Numbered from the stretch's first letter, positions 10,541-22,137 are shown. The stretch is DNA of 64,000 bases from Paramarasmius palmivorus (GCA_037176845.1 JAYKXP010000207.1:1-64000); one strand, 5' to 3'. Translations and numbers: made by a program. Notes: generated by a model not told the origin, from the letters alone.

Positions 10541-13500
10541 TCAGTCTCTTATTCCCCCTGCATCCATCGATTCACTCACTCTCGTCAAGTCCAGAATCAC
10601 AACACGGTTATCGTTGTACTGGAAGCGAGCAACATGGCATATGACTTGCCGAGGAGAAATCGAATCGACTATATCTGCCATTGTCGAGGAATAGCTTGTT
10701 GCCGGAAACCAAGGATATTGAGAAAAGGGATCGAATTCGTCCTTCGGAATAGGAGTTTGACGTCGAATAGAGAACATCACTTCGCCGCCAATGGTTCTGA
10801 TTTCCTCTATACTCCCAGGACCCGAAGTGCCAGAGGAATCGAATATGTAGCGAACCAAACTATTCCCGATGTGTGTATCTGCACGTGTATAGAGTATACC
10901 GTAGTGAACGTAGCGCGCGTGCTTATCGCCTTTAGCATCTCGGGGCATTTCGTTGTGTGTTTCTGGACGGTCATATTGGGATGAAAACGCCTTCCGTAAT
11001 AGGCCTTGGAAGGCCTTGATAGTAGGAGAGGAATCTGGACGATTAACGAGTCTTCGGAAGTTGGCGGCTCGTGTGTATGTATTAAAGATGGTCATCTCGA
11101 GTTCACCTATGATGAAGAATGAGTATGAGCGATTCAAAACTGTTTTAAAATAACATACCTCCAATATGATCGTTGGTATTGACACGCTCTAAAGCTCCAA
11201 TAAGGCGTTCAAATGGAAATGTCCACCATGACAAGACGGGGCCAAATAGCAAAAGAAAATCATATATGTGGAATGCAATGTGCATGTTTGCGCGCACTTC
11301 GTGGGCCCGAGTATGAGGATGTAATCGATGAAGACCATCAACCCACTTTCTGAGTAGCGCTCGATATGCTTCTGCTCGTTTTCTGGACATGGTATATCGA
11401 CAGACGATACTGACCGCTTGAAATAGGTCCATTGTATGTTGCAGGAACTCTAACGAGCGAGGACTTGCGCTCGTGGTTCCCCAAAGTGAAATCAATGCAA
11501 TCGGGAGATATATGGTAGCAAGTGTGCGCCATTCATCAGCTTTGATCGTTCCAGCGGACTTCTCGCCATAATTGCTAGGTACCGAGTTCACCCATGTAGG
11601 GACCTCTGTTTTATGGATGACGTGTTGGATATACTTGATACTGTCCTGATCGACCTTAACAGGGTCTTGACCAGAGTTCAGAGGCTGCTGAAGACGCTGT
11701 GCTCATTTATGAGTACTTTCCCACGCTGGTAACATGATAATTACTTACCCAGGTAATCAGAGCATTGATAAATTCCTCTTTGATCTTGAATGGAACAACA
11801 AGAGATACCGGTGTTGAACCCAGCGGTACACGCTTCCGGTGTACACCAAGGCTCCAGGCAACATACCTTAAGGCCGGTCTTGTCTGTCTTTTGAGCACTC
11901 TGCGCAGCTTCTCTTCCGTGAATGACCCTCCACCAGAATCAAGTGGAAAAGTTAAGCTTTCGTGGATAGCGGCGATTTCGGCGAGCTGACGTTCAGTCGA
12001 CAATTGACTGTCAAGTTGGTAGGCGTCGGGAACATCAGAATCTTCATACTGCTTCCAATTATAGGAGAATGCAGGCGTAAGATCGGACCTTGCGCGTGCT
12101 TCGTCTGGATCGATACGAAGCACTTGGAAACAGTGATATCGCACCAATCCCTCTAGTATGCAATGCATACTGTCTACGACCAACATCCGGGTGGGATCCC
12201 AATAGGGGAGTCTCCACAACTCCGACCAACGGAAACCTTTTCCAGAGAGTCTTTTTCTCTCCGCGCGGGTGTTCGCATCTCGATAAGCTTGGGCGAACTG
12301 CTTAAACTCCTCCCGATCGCGGGGCTTCCATGTTTCAAAAGAAGTATCAAGTGCTCGGCGATACGAGGTACAGACGGTACAAAAGGTGGATTTATGGCCG
12401 GCAGCTCCGGCGACTTTGCGTGCAGCAGGTAGGTCGTTGATCGCGAGAATAACTGCAAACTGGACAATGCGGCCTTGAGGCTTGGATGACGTCCTCATCC
12501 GAATGCCAGGCTGCCACCCAGGCAGAAGCATGTCGACTACAGGTCGAAGATATTCCTGGATTTCGTCAAAATTCGGCTCATGAGGACCTGGAATAACGCC
12601 GACCAGAATCAAATTTTCTGGTTTGTATCGAACATCTTCGGGCAAGTTCAGAATAGCGAAGGAGATAAGTCCAATGGAGTTATGGTTGCCTCGATGGCGG
12701 GAGCCATCCGGATTGAAGAAGTCGAGTTGGAGGGCCAGTGCAAGTCGAACTTTGCCATTACATTTGACAAAGAGCTCACCATCATCAGGCACTGGGCCAA
12801 GAAATGTCCGAAGAAAATCTCCCTCGAAAACAGAATGGATTGCATGTGGATTGGGAGAACCTTCAAAGAGCTCGAGTGCCTCATCACAGGCTTTGTCGCA
12901 ATACTGCTCGAGTTTGGGATCGGAGAGTATGCGAGCAATGGACTCTTCGATAGAAGACAGTGCGAATGGTTTCAAGGGCCGAGCTGCACCATGACGATAT
13001 TCGACCAGCGTTGCACCACAGACTATACGGCCTGTTTTTCCTGGTACTTTCCGGTCACAATGGGTAGGATAAGTGATAGATTTTGCCAAGCGACTGTGGC
13101 CAGGTTTGTGATTATAACTGCAAGATGGACAGACCGCCATCACAACCGATTGAACATCCAGCTGCAGAACACCAAGGGCGGTGTATAGACTGGTCGGCAT
13201 TTGATTCAATATACTCTGGCGCCGCAGTTCCTGGTCCTGCTCTGGCCATCCTGCAGCGATTGCTAGCCCAGCAACCATCCGTACGACTGCAATAATGAAG
13301 TCGCAGGATTTCTGGGAAATTCCAATGATGAGGGAGCAAGCAACACCCAAGAATATAGTCAAACGAGCAATGAGGGTCTTCTCGGCGAGTGGGTCAACAT
13401 ACAAATGGTCTAGCAGGTGATTAAGCACACATGTATTGGCAAATGGAATTTGGGTTTCTCACCTGCGCAATACCCAATGGGCTCAGAAGACACCTGAGTT

Positions 13501-14989
13501 GGTAGGTTGGCGCCAAGCATCGTGATGACATTCTCCACCTGTCGTAGAGTGCTCATCACTTGTTCCCTTCGACTATCGATATCCTTGTGAACCCGCTTCA
13601 CAGCCAATAATCCCGCGCTAAGCTTCCCAGCCTTGATACTGGCGTCCTCCAGCTCTCGATGGCGCTGGGCCAAAAGAGCAACGTTTGCCTTATCGATGGG
13701 CTTCTTTGAGACGAGATTCTGATGCAGTTCGAGAGCCTGCTGATGTATCCTATCAATGACATACAGCGATTTCTCGGAAAGCGTGCGGGGATCCGTGGGT
13801 TTAGGTATCGGAGGTGGTACGGAGTGCCGAGCACGAGCGTGTCGCACTCTGGGATGGATAGGAGTTAGAGTAGGGGGTACCATAGTATTGGGAGGTGTGA
13901 AAGGAAAAAGACCACGAGGATCTGGAGTGGAAGAGGAATCGGGAGGTAGCGTGTTGACAGGTGAGGGATCGACGGGAGGAGCTGGAGACGGATAAAGTAG
14001 GCGCTCGACGCTTTCTTGGACGATTTCGGGTGTAATATCAGGTATACTAGGAGCGTTGTTTGACTGGACGGAAGTCTGGTATTCCGGGCGGGAAAACGAC
14101 AATGAATTGTGAACATCGAACCTGGTTGGTTCATCGTCCATCCGAATGGACGCTATATTCGAGTTGGACAGGTTTTCTTGAAAAGCCTCCGTCTGAGTTG
14201 GCTGTATATCCTGCATGTTATCATCTTCTGAGTCTGGCAGATGCTAAAGAGAGAAAAATTAGCATGTGGTTGAATGCCGATGCAATAACTTACTGGGGTG
14301 TTTTGTTCGGGGGATATTAAAGGGATGATAGTCGTACCCGGTGCATTCGGAGTCGCAAGTATGGAAAGAGAAGAAGCGTGAAAGGCTGGAGCTGGAGACA
14401 TGGAAGGACTCGGAGCCGGCATGTTGAAAGGTGATGCAATGATGGGAGGAGGTGAAGAAAGTATATGATCAAGACTTTCTTGAACGATTGCAGGCATGAT
14501 ATCAGATATGTTGGGAGCATCGTTTGACGGAATAGAGGTCTGGTATTCGGAGCGAGAGATCCATAATGGATTGCGAGTGTCGGACCTGGTTGGTCCATCG
14601 TCCATCAAAGTGGACGCTATAATCGAGTTGGACAGGTTTTCTTGTGAAACCTGGTCTTGGATTGATTGTACATCTTCCATGTTGGCATCCTCTGTGTCTG
14701 GCAGCTGGTAAAAGAGAATGAATTAGTATGTGGTTGGAATGCCAATGCGATAACTTACTGGGGTGCTCTGCTCAGGAGATGGTCCGGAGATAGTTATAGC
14801 ACTTGGTGTGTCGTCAATGGCCTTTATTAAAAATATTCTTGAGAAAATGGACACGATAACAATGAAACTACTCACAAGCATCTCTGCCTCATGCCTTCGT
14901 GCCTCTACTTCGAGCGTATGGCTCGCAAAGTCTCTGGCTTTGACATAGTGCTTGCCTCCGGGGCAGTCATAACAATAAGAGCCACGCAT
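10541..14989 (-). CDS. Tnp2-type (CACTA/EnSpm, Transposase_21) transposase
   Basis: DDE-family DNA transposase of the Tnp2 group common in Agaricomycetes. The first exon (14989 down) holds a small Cys motif (YCYDCPGGKHY). Two or more proline-rich N-terminal exons follow. A large exon at 11707-13428 holds the Cys pair region (CPSCSYNHKPGH), the catalytic-core stretches FFNPDGSRHRGNHNS and LVGVIPGPHEPN, a Cys pair (CTVCTSYRR) and the hallmark DSMHCILEGL. Further exons carry KADEWRTLATIYLPIALISLWG and NTNDHIGGELEMTIFNTYTRAANFRRL, a typical Tnp2 C-terminus. No internal stop or frameshift was seen in the recognised exons, so it may be intact. It lies 479 bp downstream of a TET/JBP-like gene on the same strand. 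Confidence 0.85.
13460..14700 (-). repeat. Tandemly duplicated N-terminal exons in the transposase gene
   Basis: Two consecutive exons (about 14300-14700 and 13460-14240) start with LPDTEDAN.MEDVQ and LPDSEDDN.MQDIQ and share the phrases ENLSNS.IAS, MDD.PTR, SR.EYQTS, SN.AP.I.DI.P.IVQES. Donors after PEQSTP and PEQNTP are followed by near-identical GTAAGTTATYGCAT intron starts, so intron and exon were duplicated as a unit. Confidence 0.8.
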
Positions 14990-15043
14990 CTTGAGTGACC
15001 ATAGTCACTGCGGAAATGTTGTCGCCTTTTAACGAACGCCATA

Positions 15044-16866
15044 ATACAAGAGCTTCCCAGAAAAGCGACGAGAAAATGGAAATTGGGAAAACAAGGGAGG
15101 TTCTGTCAGCGTGATTGGCTGCAGGCCATTCAAGCTGGTCGCCAGGTACACCAAGTCCCGGTTGGAGGATAAATTGGCCGTACGGATTTGGATTATAGAG
15201 GTCGGGAGAATCGGGAATACAGCGGCAAAGACGCAGGCGGCTTTCTCAGTCTGAGCTTATATCATGGATTCGCACGCTAGCCTTTTCACTAGGGACATAG
15301 CAGAGAAAAAAAAGTGTACATCCTTTATTGAGTGTTACTACACGACATGCAATGATACTACATAGATAACTTGCGATAGTCCGAAATATTGAGGAACCGG
15401 AAGCTAGTGGGCGCTGCACATGTTATCAATCACGTCTCAACGAAGGTTATGAAAGGCGAACCTTTGACTACTGTAACCCATGCCGCATGAGGTAGTCGTC
15501 GCAAAAGATTGTGAAATTGAGTCGTTTCCCAGTGAATGGTGCCGTGCAATGCGCAAGTTCCCGAGTGCGACACCATAGGATATCTGTGGGACCATATGGA
15601 ACCTTGACGCCAAGCTGCGGAACACAAAACTCGGCACCTTCGTATTCTCCAATCGAAAGCATGAATGTGAGGCTGTCTCGATGGTCGTTAAAGTCGACGT
15701 GAAGCGTTTCCGAGCCACCTTCTTTCACGGCAACACAGAAAGCAATGCCTGCATAATCAAGTGCCGGGCGTGCCTGTAACTTTGACATCAGCTGGCCTTT
15801 GACTCTGGTGTAAGCCCTAGAGAGTTGGCTGTCAGTGAAGGTTTCTAAACTCGAAGAGAAATAGCTTTTGAACTTACCTTTGCCGCCGCTCCCAATCATC
15901 AGGACAGTACTCCTTGAGGAATTCGGCAATGCGAGGAAAGACGTGAATCTTCAACGTGTCCAGCATCTCATCCATGATACGAAGAACTTCCGGTTTTTGT
16001 TTGATGCTATCGTTGGACAAACGGCTGGTTCGAGCATACAACTCCCAGCTCCCAAGGTGCACGGCATGGTTGAGCGATCTATTGGGTTCCGCCTTTGGAT
16101 ACTTCAGGCCTGCTTCGTTCATGCGCCGAAAAGAATTTTCCAAATACCGCCCAGTCTCCTTGCTGAGGACTCGATTGATGCGACCGAGAATATGCGTCGT
16201 GTGCTTGTCGGAGTCGCCATGAACACCCACAGCTGGAACAAACCAGCTCGTGTCTCTCGGTATCATGTCTAGTTGATCAGTGTCGGTATTATAGTGTGCT
16301 TGAAGATGCTTTCTGACTGCGATGCCGTCGCGCTTGAAGTTGATAAAATCGGTAGGGTAGTCGACTATATCTTCAACGACTAGGGGAAAACCTTGAGACA
16401 AACCGGCCATTAGAGAGCTTGCTTGCACGCACCCGTTTCTTCTTTCCGCTTCTCCCGCGCCAATTGCTCCATAACCGTTCTGTAGGGCTCATGCCTCAAC
16501 CGCTGTCTCTCCTGCCCAGCTTTACTCCGTAGTCCCCGCCGCGCCCTTTTCTTCGTCACTGGATCAGGTACATTACCTGTAGAAATCATAGTAAACCAGA
16601 TAAATCAACAAAATCAGTAACTCACCTATTTAAACAAGAATTTGTGTGGCCTAGATAAATGATTGTCCTCCGAAAAAGGCACCTGTGGCAGTCAAGATGT
16701 GTATTGTTCCTCCGCATGTGGAGCCGAAGGCCACTGACCTGGAGGTATAAATATCGGCCATAGTCTTCGACCTGACTTCAGCCATCTTCGTGGTAGCCAA
16801 CCAAGATGAACTTGACGCGATGCCTGGTCTCGCTCAGTAGGTTGTGTTGTCATACATGGCTCGAAA
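15044..16866 (-). mobile_element. TET/JBP-carrying repeat, copy A
   Basis: This block matches 59834-61656 in inverted orientation, with positions mapping as 76700 minus x. No difference or indel was seen by eye over about 1.8 kb, including introns and the A-tract at 15308-15315. Identity drops suddenly to loose similarity beyond 16867. At the other end it stops at 15044, 55 bp before the transposase start codon. It is probably part of a larger element that includes the transposase gene. Confidence 0.85.
15468..16853 (-). CDS. TET/JBP-like 2OG-Fe(II) oxygenase, copy A
   Basis: Exons 16739-16853, 16433-16576, 15878-16391 and 15468-15816 close to 373 residues. The first third is basic (KKRARRGLRSK), suggesting nucleic-acid binding or nuclear targeting. 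The C-terminal 120 residues form the double-stranded beta-helix: HVDFND supplies the HxD iron ligands, ELAHCTAP the distal histidine, and GKRLNFTIF the arginine that would hold 2-oxoglutarate. This matches the fungal TET/JBP-like family (2OG-FeII_Oxy_6 type) that is expanded with DNA transposons in Agaricomycetes; members are proposed to oxidise 5-methylcytosine. All metal ligands are present. The second intron is short (41 nt). The same gene is present at 59847-61232. Confidence 0.78.
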
Positions 16867-16869
16867 AAT

Positions 16870-17404
16870 TCTTGTTCACCTGACGCGAGGTTGGTCTTGC
16901 TCGGTGCGATTTCCAAAACCTATAACTCAGGACCATTAGTATAAAGCAGTGGGGAACTAATGTTGATGACGCACATTTAATGTATAACACCAGTTTTCAC
17001 TCTCCTCGAATCGTCGCTTTGAAGTTCAAGGCTGAAATGTAGAATTAGCTGCGCCGATTCCATTATGGGAACACGACAATACCTTCATCGTCATCGTCAC
17101 CATTCAGAGTACTTTGCTGTGCTTGGGAGCCTCCCGATGGGCTGGAGTAGTAAAATTGTAGAAACAAGCTGAGTACACGTCTGAGATCTGATGTTCTGAA
17201 TCTTATCTAATCGCGGGCGCTGCGGCAGCGTCTCCCAACGCGCTCTCATAATTTGTTCTTCCGAACCCAGGGATTGGGGTATCATTGAATCAAGAGGCTA
17301 CAGACAACCTGCTACTCTACTCCACCTTCAAGAAGATAATCGATTACCAACTCTCCCCACCTCAAACCGTTTGGGAGCTCGTAATCTACGTTAGCGCCAG
17401 AAGG
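16870..17404. other. Diverged flank of copy A
   Basis: The stretch 16870-17000 is only loosely similar to the 5' flanks of copies B and C. Beyond that I recognise nothing. A minus-strand open frame of 62 codons at 17097-17285 has no family features. Confidence 0.4.
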
Positions 17405-17714
17405 TCATTGGAAGGTCAGCTTGCCATTCGCAGAAACTAAACAATCCTTACATACCACCCTGCATTCATACATCGGTTCTAAGTCACCGTATGACGAGAA
17501 ACTGGATCGGATATTGGCTTCTGAATCGAGAAGCGAATCAAGCTGAACAGTGCTGCGATTGCTAGTCTGTGATTGCGTGCGGGTTGGGAGGTCCGAAGTA
17601 GTGACAAAACGCCCGGCTGAACCATTGGCGGATGTTGTATCAGGATCCTGTATAGCACCCTGTCGTAATGCTTCTGCCAACTCCTTTCGAGCATTGAGTC
17701 TGCAATAAACAGGT
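17405..17714 (-). pseudogene. Orphan 3' exon of a DUF6534-type membrane protein gene
   Basis: Starts after a clean acceptor (TTATTGCAG) and reads LNARKELAEALRQ, then RFVTTSDLPTRTQSQTS, closely matching the last large exon of the gene at 29657-31788 (LNARKELAEALRRP, RFVTTSDLPNHAQSQT). None of the seven-helix exons is found upstream, so only the cytoplasmic tail remains. It lies directly downstream of a zinc-finger gene whose paralogue sits directly upstream of the intact DUF6534 gene. Confidence 0.65.
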
Positions 17715-18205
17715 CAGGAACATGCCAAGTCAGAAACCCAATATGGATCCATTTACAACGAGAGCAATGATGTCACATGTACTGTATGATGGGTGCGATA
17801 TGTGAAGGAAGCGAAACTTGAGAGAAACCATTTTCTCGGGTCCGATTGCTTCTTGGAGACTCGGAATCTGTTGAGTGGCTACTGGGCACGTTATGTTCAT
17901 TCGAAACGAACCTCACTAAGCCTCGGCCCTTCATATCGCTAGAATGAGATGACTCAGTGAGTCCCTGCATATCTGGGATTTGGGAAAATATTCATATTCA
18001 CCCTGTTCCTTTGCCACGACACATGCGCCACAGTAACTGTACGCAAAGCCTGGAGTTGGCGGCATAAGTGACGATTAGGATTCTAGGCATTCAAGCGTCC
18101 CGACTTCACATATTCTGAATCGTGGAGTAAATAAAATGAAGGTCGAGCCTTTGCCATGAGTTTGAATTGGAGACGGCTTAGTACGCCCTTGTCGTTGGCT
18201 CCACA
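17715..18205. other. Remnant upstream of the orphan exon
   Basis: Contains a short match (around TACTGTGGCGCAT) to the region upstream of the intact DUF6534 gene near 29362, consistent with leftover promoter-side sequence after a deletion. A minus-strand open frame at 17773-17970 is not supported as a gene. Confidence 0.35.
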
Positions 18206-18919
18206 CTACACTGAACACAAAGTTACAATCTCTCCCCAGGAAGCTCGAGCCTTGACATTATAATCATCCCAATAGTGATCGTCCTAAGATGACTCGAAGT
18301 CGTCAGTATCCCAATTTATTGCTTCGATACTGGCCACACATACCACCAATAGTCCCCTCTGTTTCAACTCACAAATGACAGGGCATCTCGAACGGTGCCG
18401 TTTCCATGAATACACATAGAACTTCCTTTCTGGCCGCTCGCCTGGATCTTCAAGACAAACACCCTTTTTGCAACCATTACATCTTGCGCTGTATGGAGTG
18501 AGCCGGGACGCATCGCACCAGGGGTCGTCCTCAAGTATGCGCCGTCGCTTGATTTCCCTCAGTCTGTTCAAGAGGAAGTTTTTGTCTTTATATCGAAGTA
18601 ACGTCTGGTACGGAGGTGTTTTGAAGACCTCCACGTCGTCCTAGAGGTTGTGAGCACATGAAGCTTGGAGTGCTGAACAATAAATTGAACACACAGACGT
18701 GAGAGCACCACAGCTTAGAGCGTTAGCTTTAGACTCTGATGCAGTCCTCAAACCCGTCTCCAGAGAATGGGATCTTGTTGGGGCGGATTGAGACAATGAG
18801 AGATTTGGCGTCGGGGCAACCTCAGTAGACGGCCGCTCTGCTCCTTCGGGTACTGTGTTGAGAATGGACGCAATGGACAGGCGCCGGCTGCCCGGATCAT
18901 CTAGAGTTTGAATCGACAT
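18206..18919 (-). CDS. Short C2HC zinc-finger family protein, copy 1
   Basis: Exons 18695-18919, 18344-18640 and 18206-18283, all introns phase 0, give 199 residues. The N-terminus has SRRLSIASILN. The central domain reads RRRILEDDPWCDASRLTPYSARCNGC...CL...YSWKRHRSRC: a CxxC pair, a further Cys and an HxxxC, a likely zinc site. Exon 3 starts DDHYWDDY. The paralogue at 28541-29175 has the same exon phases. Such proteins form large families of unknown function in mushroom-type fungi (from memory). Exon 3 was found only by comparison with the paralogue. Confidence 0.7.
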
Positions 18920-19820
18920 CGTGCAGGTTGTGTCAAAAATATGAGGCGGGTAATATGTCGCGCATTAATGCTGCATCCTGTAGCCAGATAACAAACACGT
19001 TGCACATATGGTAAAATAACATTTGACACACCTAATCACACGGGTGGGGCGTTGCAAAATCGAAAGAGCTGTATAATATTGGAAGAAGTGCATGAATATT
19101 GGCTGAATATTGGAAGAAGTTGATGTGGACCGGAGCAAAGCTCAGCCTACCGATCTCGGTTAAATTTCCTAAAACACGCTGACGTCAGGATCAAATCAGG
19201 CACTTTGCTCCTTTCCTCAGACCTCGTGGCCAGGCATCAGATGGTTTGCCTTTTACTTATGATGGAGCAAGTTCATCGTTCGGCCTGAGTGCTGAGCTTG
19301 CAAACTCATGGAAGATGCCGATGAAATTCCAGGTCTTCGTTACTCAAAAACAAAACGACTGCCAGCAAGCGAAGCTAGGGACGATAAGCGGGACGAGGAT
19401 CAAATCCCTTCAAAGACTCGGATGGCGAACAACTATGCTGGTAAGTCCTAACTTCGCTAGACACTCACTCGATTCTAATGCTCTGACGCGATCCCAGACC
19501 ATAGCAAGACCGGGACGATTGATATCCGTTGGAATTTAGTAGCTTCCAGAGGCGCAGAGGAGGGGAGTCGGACGCTCGTTGCAACCAACATACCAGTAGT
19601 GCCATCATAAAGCCGTCTCGTTTTATAGCTGACATGGACATCCGAACAACAGCGTTATATACATGGAGACAGAATCCGTAAGATATTTGACCAACACGGA
19701 TACGTCTATTATTTTCAGGATGATATTTTCATGAACGGGAGGGCCTTCGTGACATTTGTGTGTGTTTTCACCCCTTAGCCTTTTCTTTCCTAACTTCTAC
19801 CAGTATGACATTCGCTCAGC
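18920..19820. other. Intergenic, nothing recognised
   Basis: An open frame at 19246-19539 (+) has no family features. The stretch 19085-19125 holds an imperfect repeat of AATATTGG(A/C)(A/T)GAAG type. No gene is supported. Confidence 0.35.
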
Positions 19821-20739
19821 ATGTCGCGCACAGAGAAGGCTCAATCAAGACTTGACTATTGTCGGTGGAAGATATGTGCGTTATTCTGCTACTCGAGATC
19901 CCAGTTCACTGATAACTGCAGCACAGCTACAAGTCGCTTTCTCAAAGGAAATCGTGAGCTTCCTTCGGGCTCAACATCTCTACGAAATCACTCACAAAAG
20001 ACTAGGACATTCCTTCGACTCTGGAGGTCACTCTGCGTAACTCAAGCTCACCCATTACCGAAGACATGGTTTGGGACTTCTTTCAAGTACATGGCGAAAT
20101 CCGTTGTATTTGGTATCCTCAGGAAGATCATGTTTGCCACACGTGCGTTCTACTCATCTTCTTTCAACAATACCTGACAGTTACATTTATGTAGAACGCG
20201 TCGAATTGAATATTTCGATATACGGGTAAGGCGGGCACCATTTCTCGACAAGATCTGCTACTAATACACATATTTCAGGATTGCGTACAATCACAACGTA
20301 AATTGCATGGGCTCCATGCACAAGGGGGCGTAATCGATGTGGCACTTACAGGACGAGTGGAGGAGACGTATCCAGATCCAAAAGGTGTCCAAATCAATCA
20401 ATATTCGCATTAATTATACTGAATATGTATATGCCAGGTAGTGAACGATTGTACAAGGGAACGGAACAGTCAGATATACATCCTAGCAAATCTGAGAAGT
20501 CCGTGGAGTTGGAGGGCAGCGAGCGTTTGTTGCAGGCTCAGAGGCTTCAACAAGTACGAGTTTCCTGGCCATCAATACACGATGCTAACCAGCCCACGCC
20601 AGCGCCTCGCTTTACTGAAACCCCGTCCAACTATCCAAGCTGGCCCCATTGGGAGTGCCGAGAAAGAATACTTGCGGCAGCCGAGTCGATCCGAATGCTC
20701 GAGCGTCCTTCGCCTGTTGTCTCTCTTGGACGATCATAG
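19821..20739 (+). CDS. RRM-domain RNA-binding protein (Mei2-like flavour)
   Basis: Six exons, 19821-19875, 19922-19953, 20006-20142, 20195-20225, 20279-20384 and 20438-20739, close to 220 residues. Introns are 46-53 nt with GT-AG ends. Exons 3-5 build one RNA recognition motif: LEVTLRNSSSPITEDMVWDFFQVHGEI forms strand 1, helix 1 and the start of strand 2, and TTRRIEYFDIRDCVQSQRKLHGL forms strand 3 and helix 2, followed by GGVIDVAL for strand 4. The style of RIEYFDIRD recalls Mei2-like RRMs rather than canonical RNP1 motifs. The C-terminal 100 residues are polar and hydrophilic, without a domain I know. The RRM frame is visible only after splicing. Confidence 0.7.
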
Positions 20740-21202
20740 AAAAGTGAATCTGGAGCCAGAGACGGAGAGAACCTATCAGGCTGCATGGCCAACCACCGAT
20801 CCACGGAAAAGGCCCAAGACTTGAATCATCCCGCAAGTTACCTCTATAGTACCTGTCTGAGCGACTCGGGTCGTGTCTTCTAAATAGCTGCGAAATAGCA
20901 ACTGTACATCATACATCGCGTGATGTCGAACTTGCCGGGTGTAGAAAATTTGTAAACATCATCGAGCAACGCCGATTCGCACATCAGATTCAATCTCGGC
21001 GTTGGCTTTCCTTCTCCATTTCGCCATGTGGGCACATGAGGTCCCGACCTGATATATCTATCTTGCAACACAACTTACAAGGAGCCAACAGCCCCCTCTT
21101 CCTAGCAATCTCGGAATTCTTGTGAGTAGGCTCGGCCAGCCTTTACCAGTATATCTCTGAAAATCTCTGGTCTAGTGTCGGCCCTTCGAAACTGGCAAAG
21201 GA
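20740..21202. other. Intergenic
   Basis: 3' flank of the RRM gene and 5' flank of the next gene; no ORF with coding features. Confidence 0.45.
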
Positions 21203-22137
21203 ATGGATACCAGCAACCAAGAACACGCATCAGTTCACGCACAGGTCGCGAACATCCCACTTACGATCTCCTCTCCCGCGAGAAAAATTAGGACCCCTCA
21301 AAGGCATATATCTGCACGGCGGCCACTGTTCCAAAGTCAAGAACTAGACCAGATCGTTCATGTGAGTCGCCAGGCATTTGTTATGATCACGATCACTGGT
21401 GCGTTCATGCATCGTGCTATCGATGTCGGGATGTCGGGGTATCCTGTCTCGGAAATGCGGCTCGTATTGCCTGTGATAATTGCATCCGTTGCCATTGGAA
21501 GTGTACCCTTGTCAATAGGGCAGTGGCCACCCGCAAGGACTGGCTGGTGCCAACGCGCCCTGGTAGCCTTAACACCAATCTGTTTGGGGGCAATTCTATC
21601 TCGACTCCTGCTACCACTACCAATACCACTATCTCGAAGTCTGCCTCTCTTGATTCGGACCTGGATTTTTATCTCACCCCGCTTTCATCGAGAAGTCAAT
21701 CACCTGACTCCACGACCACACCTATCCGAATCTCCCAAACAGCTTCCACAGTCAAGCTTCCTGAGAATGCTACTCTCCCTGAGGTTTTTTCCGCATTTAA
21801 CGTGCTCTCCGGCGGCATACACGCCGTGGAGGAGCTTGCGTCGAGTGCGATTGGATCGCAGAGTGCATTTGAGTGGCGGCTTGCCCTAGACAGGTTAGAT
21901 ATGCAAGCGAAGATGCTTCAGGAGCAGCTAGAGATGATACAGAGGCAGAATAAGGCGATTGACGGCTTGGTTCATAGTATGCAGATATTATATGGCGAAT
22001 CATTCCGACCTTCGACTCTCGATTCCGATGGTCATAACTCTGTCAGCGAGCCATCTGACATTTTGTCCCATACGCAGGTTGGAGACCGTGTTGCGGAGAT
22101 AGCAGAGGGGTTTAATAGTACGAGTCCTGATACTTGA
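21203..22137 (+). pseudogene. Zn2Cys6-type protein gene, copy with a probable lost splice acceptor
   Basis: Paralogue of the gene at 26249-27388. Exon 1 (21203-21361) ends QIVH before GTGAGT, just as in the other copy. The second exon frame, open from about 21406 to 22137, has C-x2-C-x6-C-x8-C-x2-C-x6-C (from 21415), the fungal binuclear zinc cluster spacing, and LENATLPEVFSAF-type, AVEELASSAIGSQSAFEW and IDGLVHSM stretches shared with the paralogue. No AG acceptor exists between 21374 and the cluster: the expected place reads TTCAT. Unspliced, the cluster is out of frame with exon 1. The gene is therefore probably broken, by a single base change at the acceptor, unless another splice route is used. 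Confidence 0.55.
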
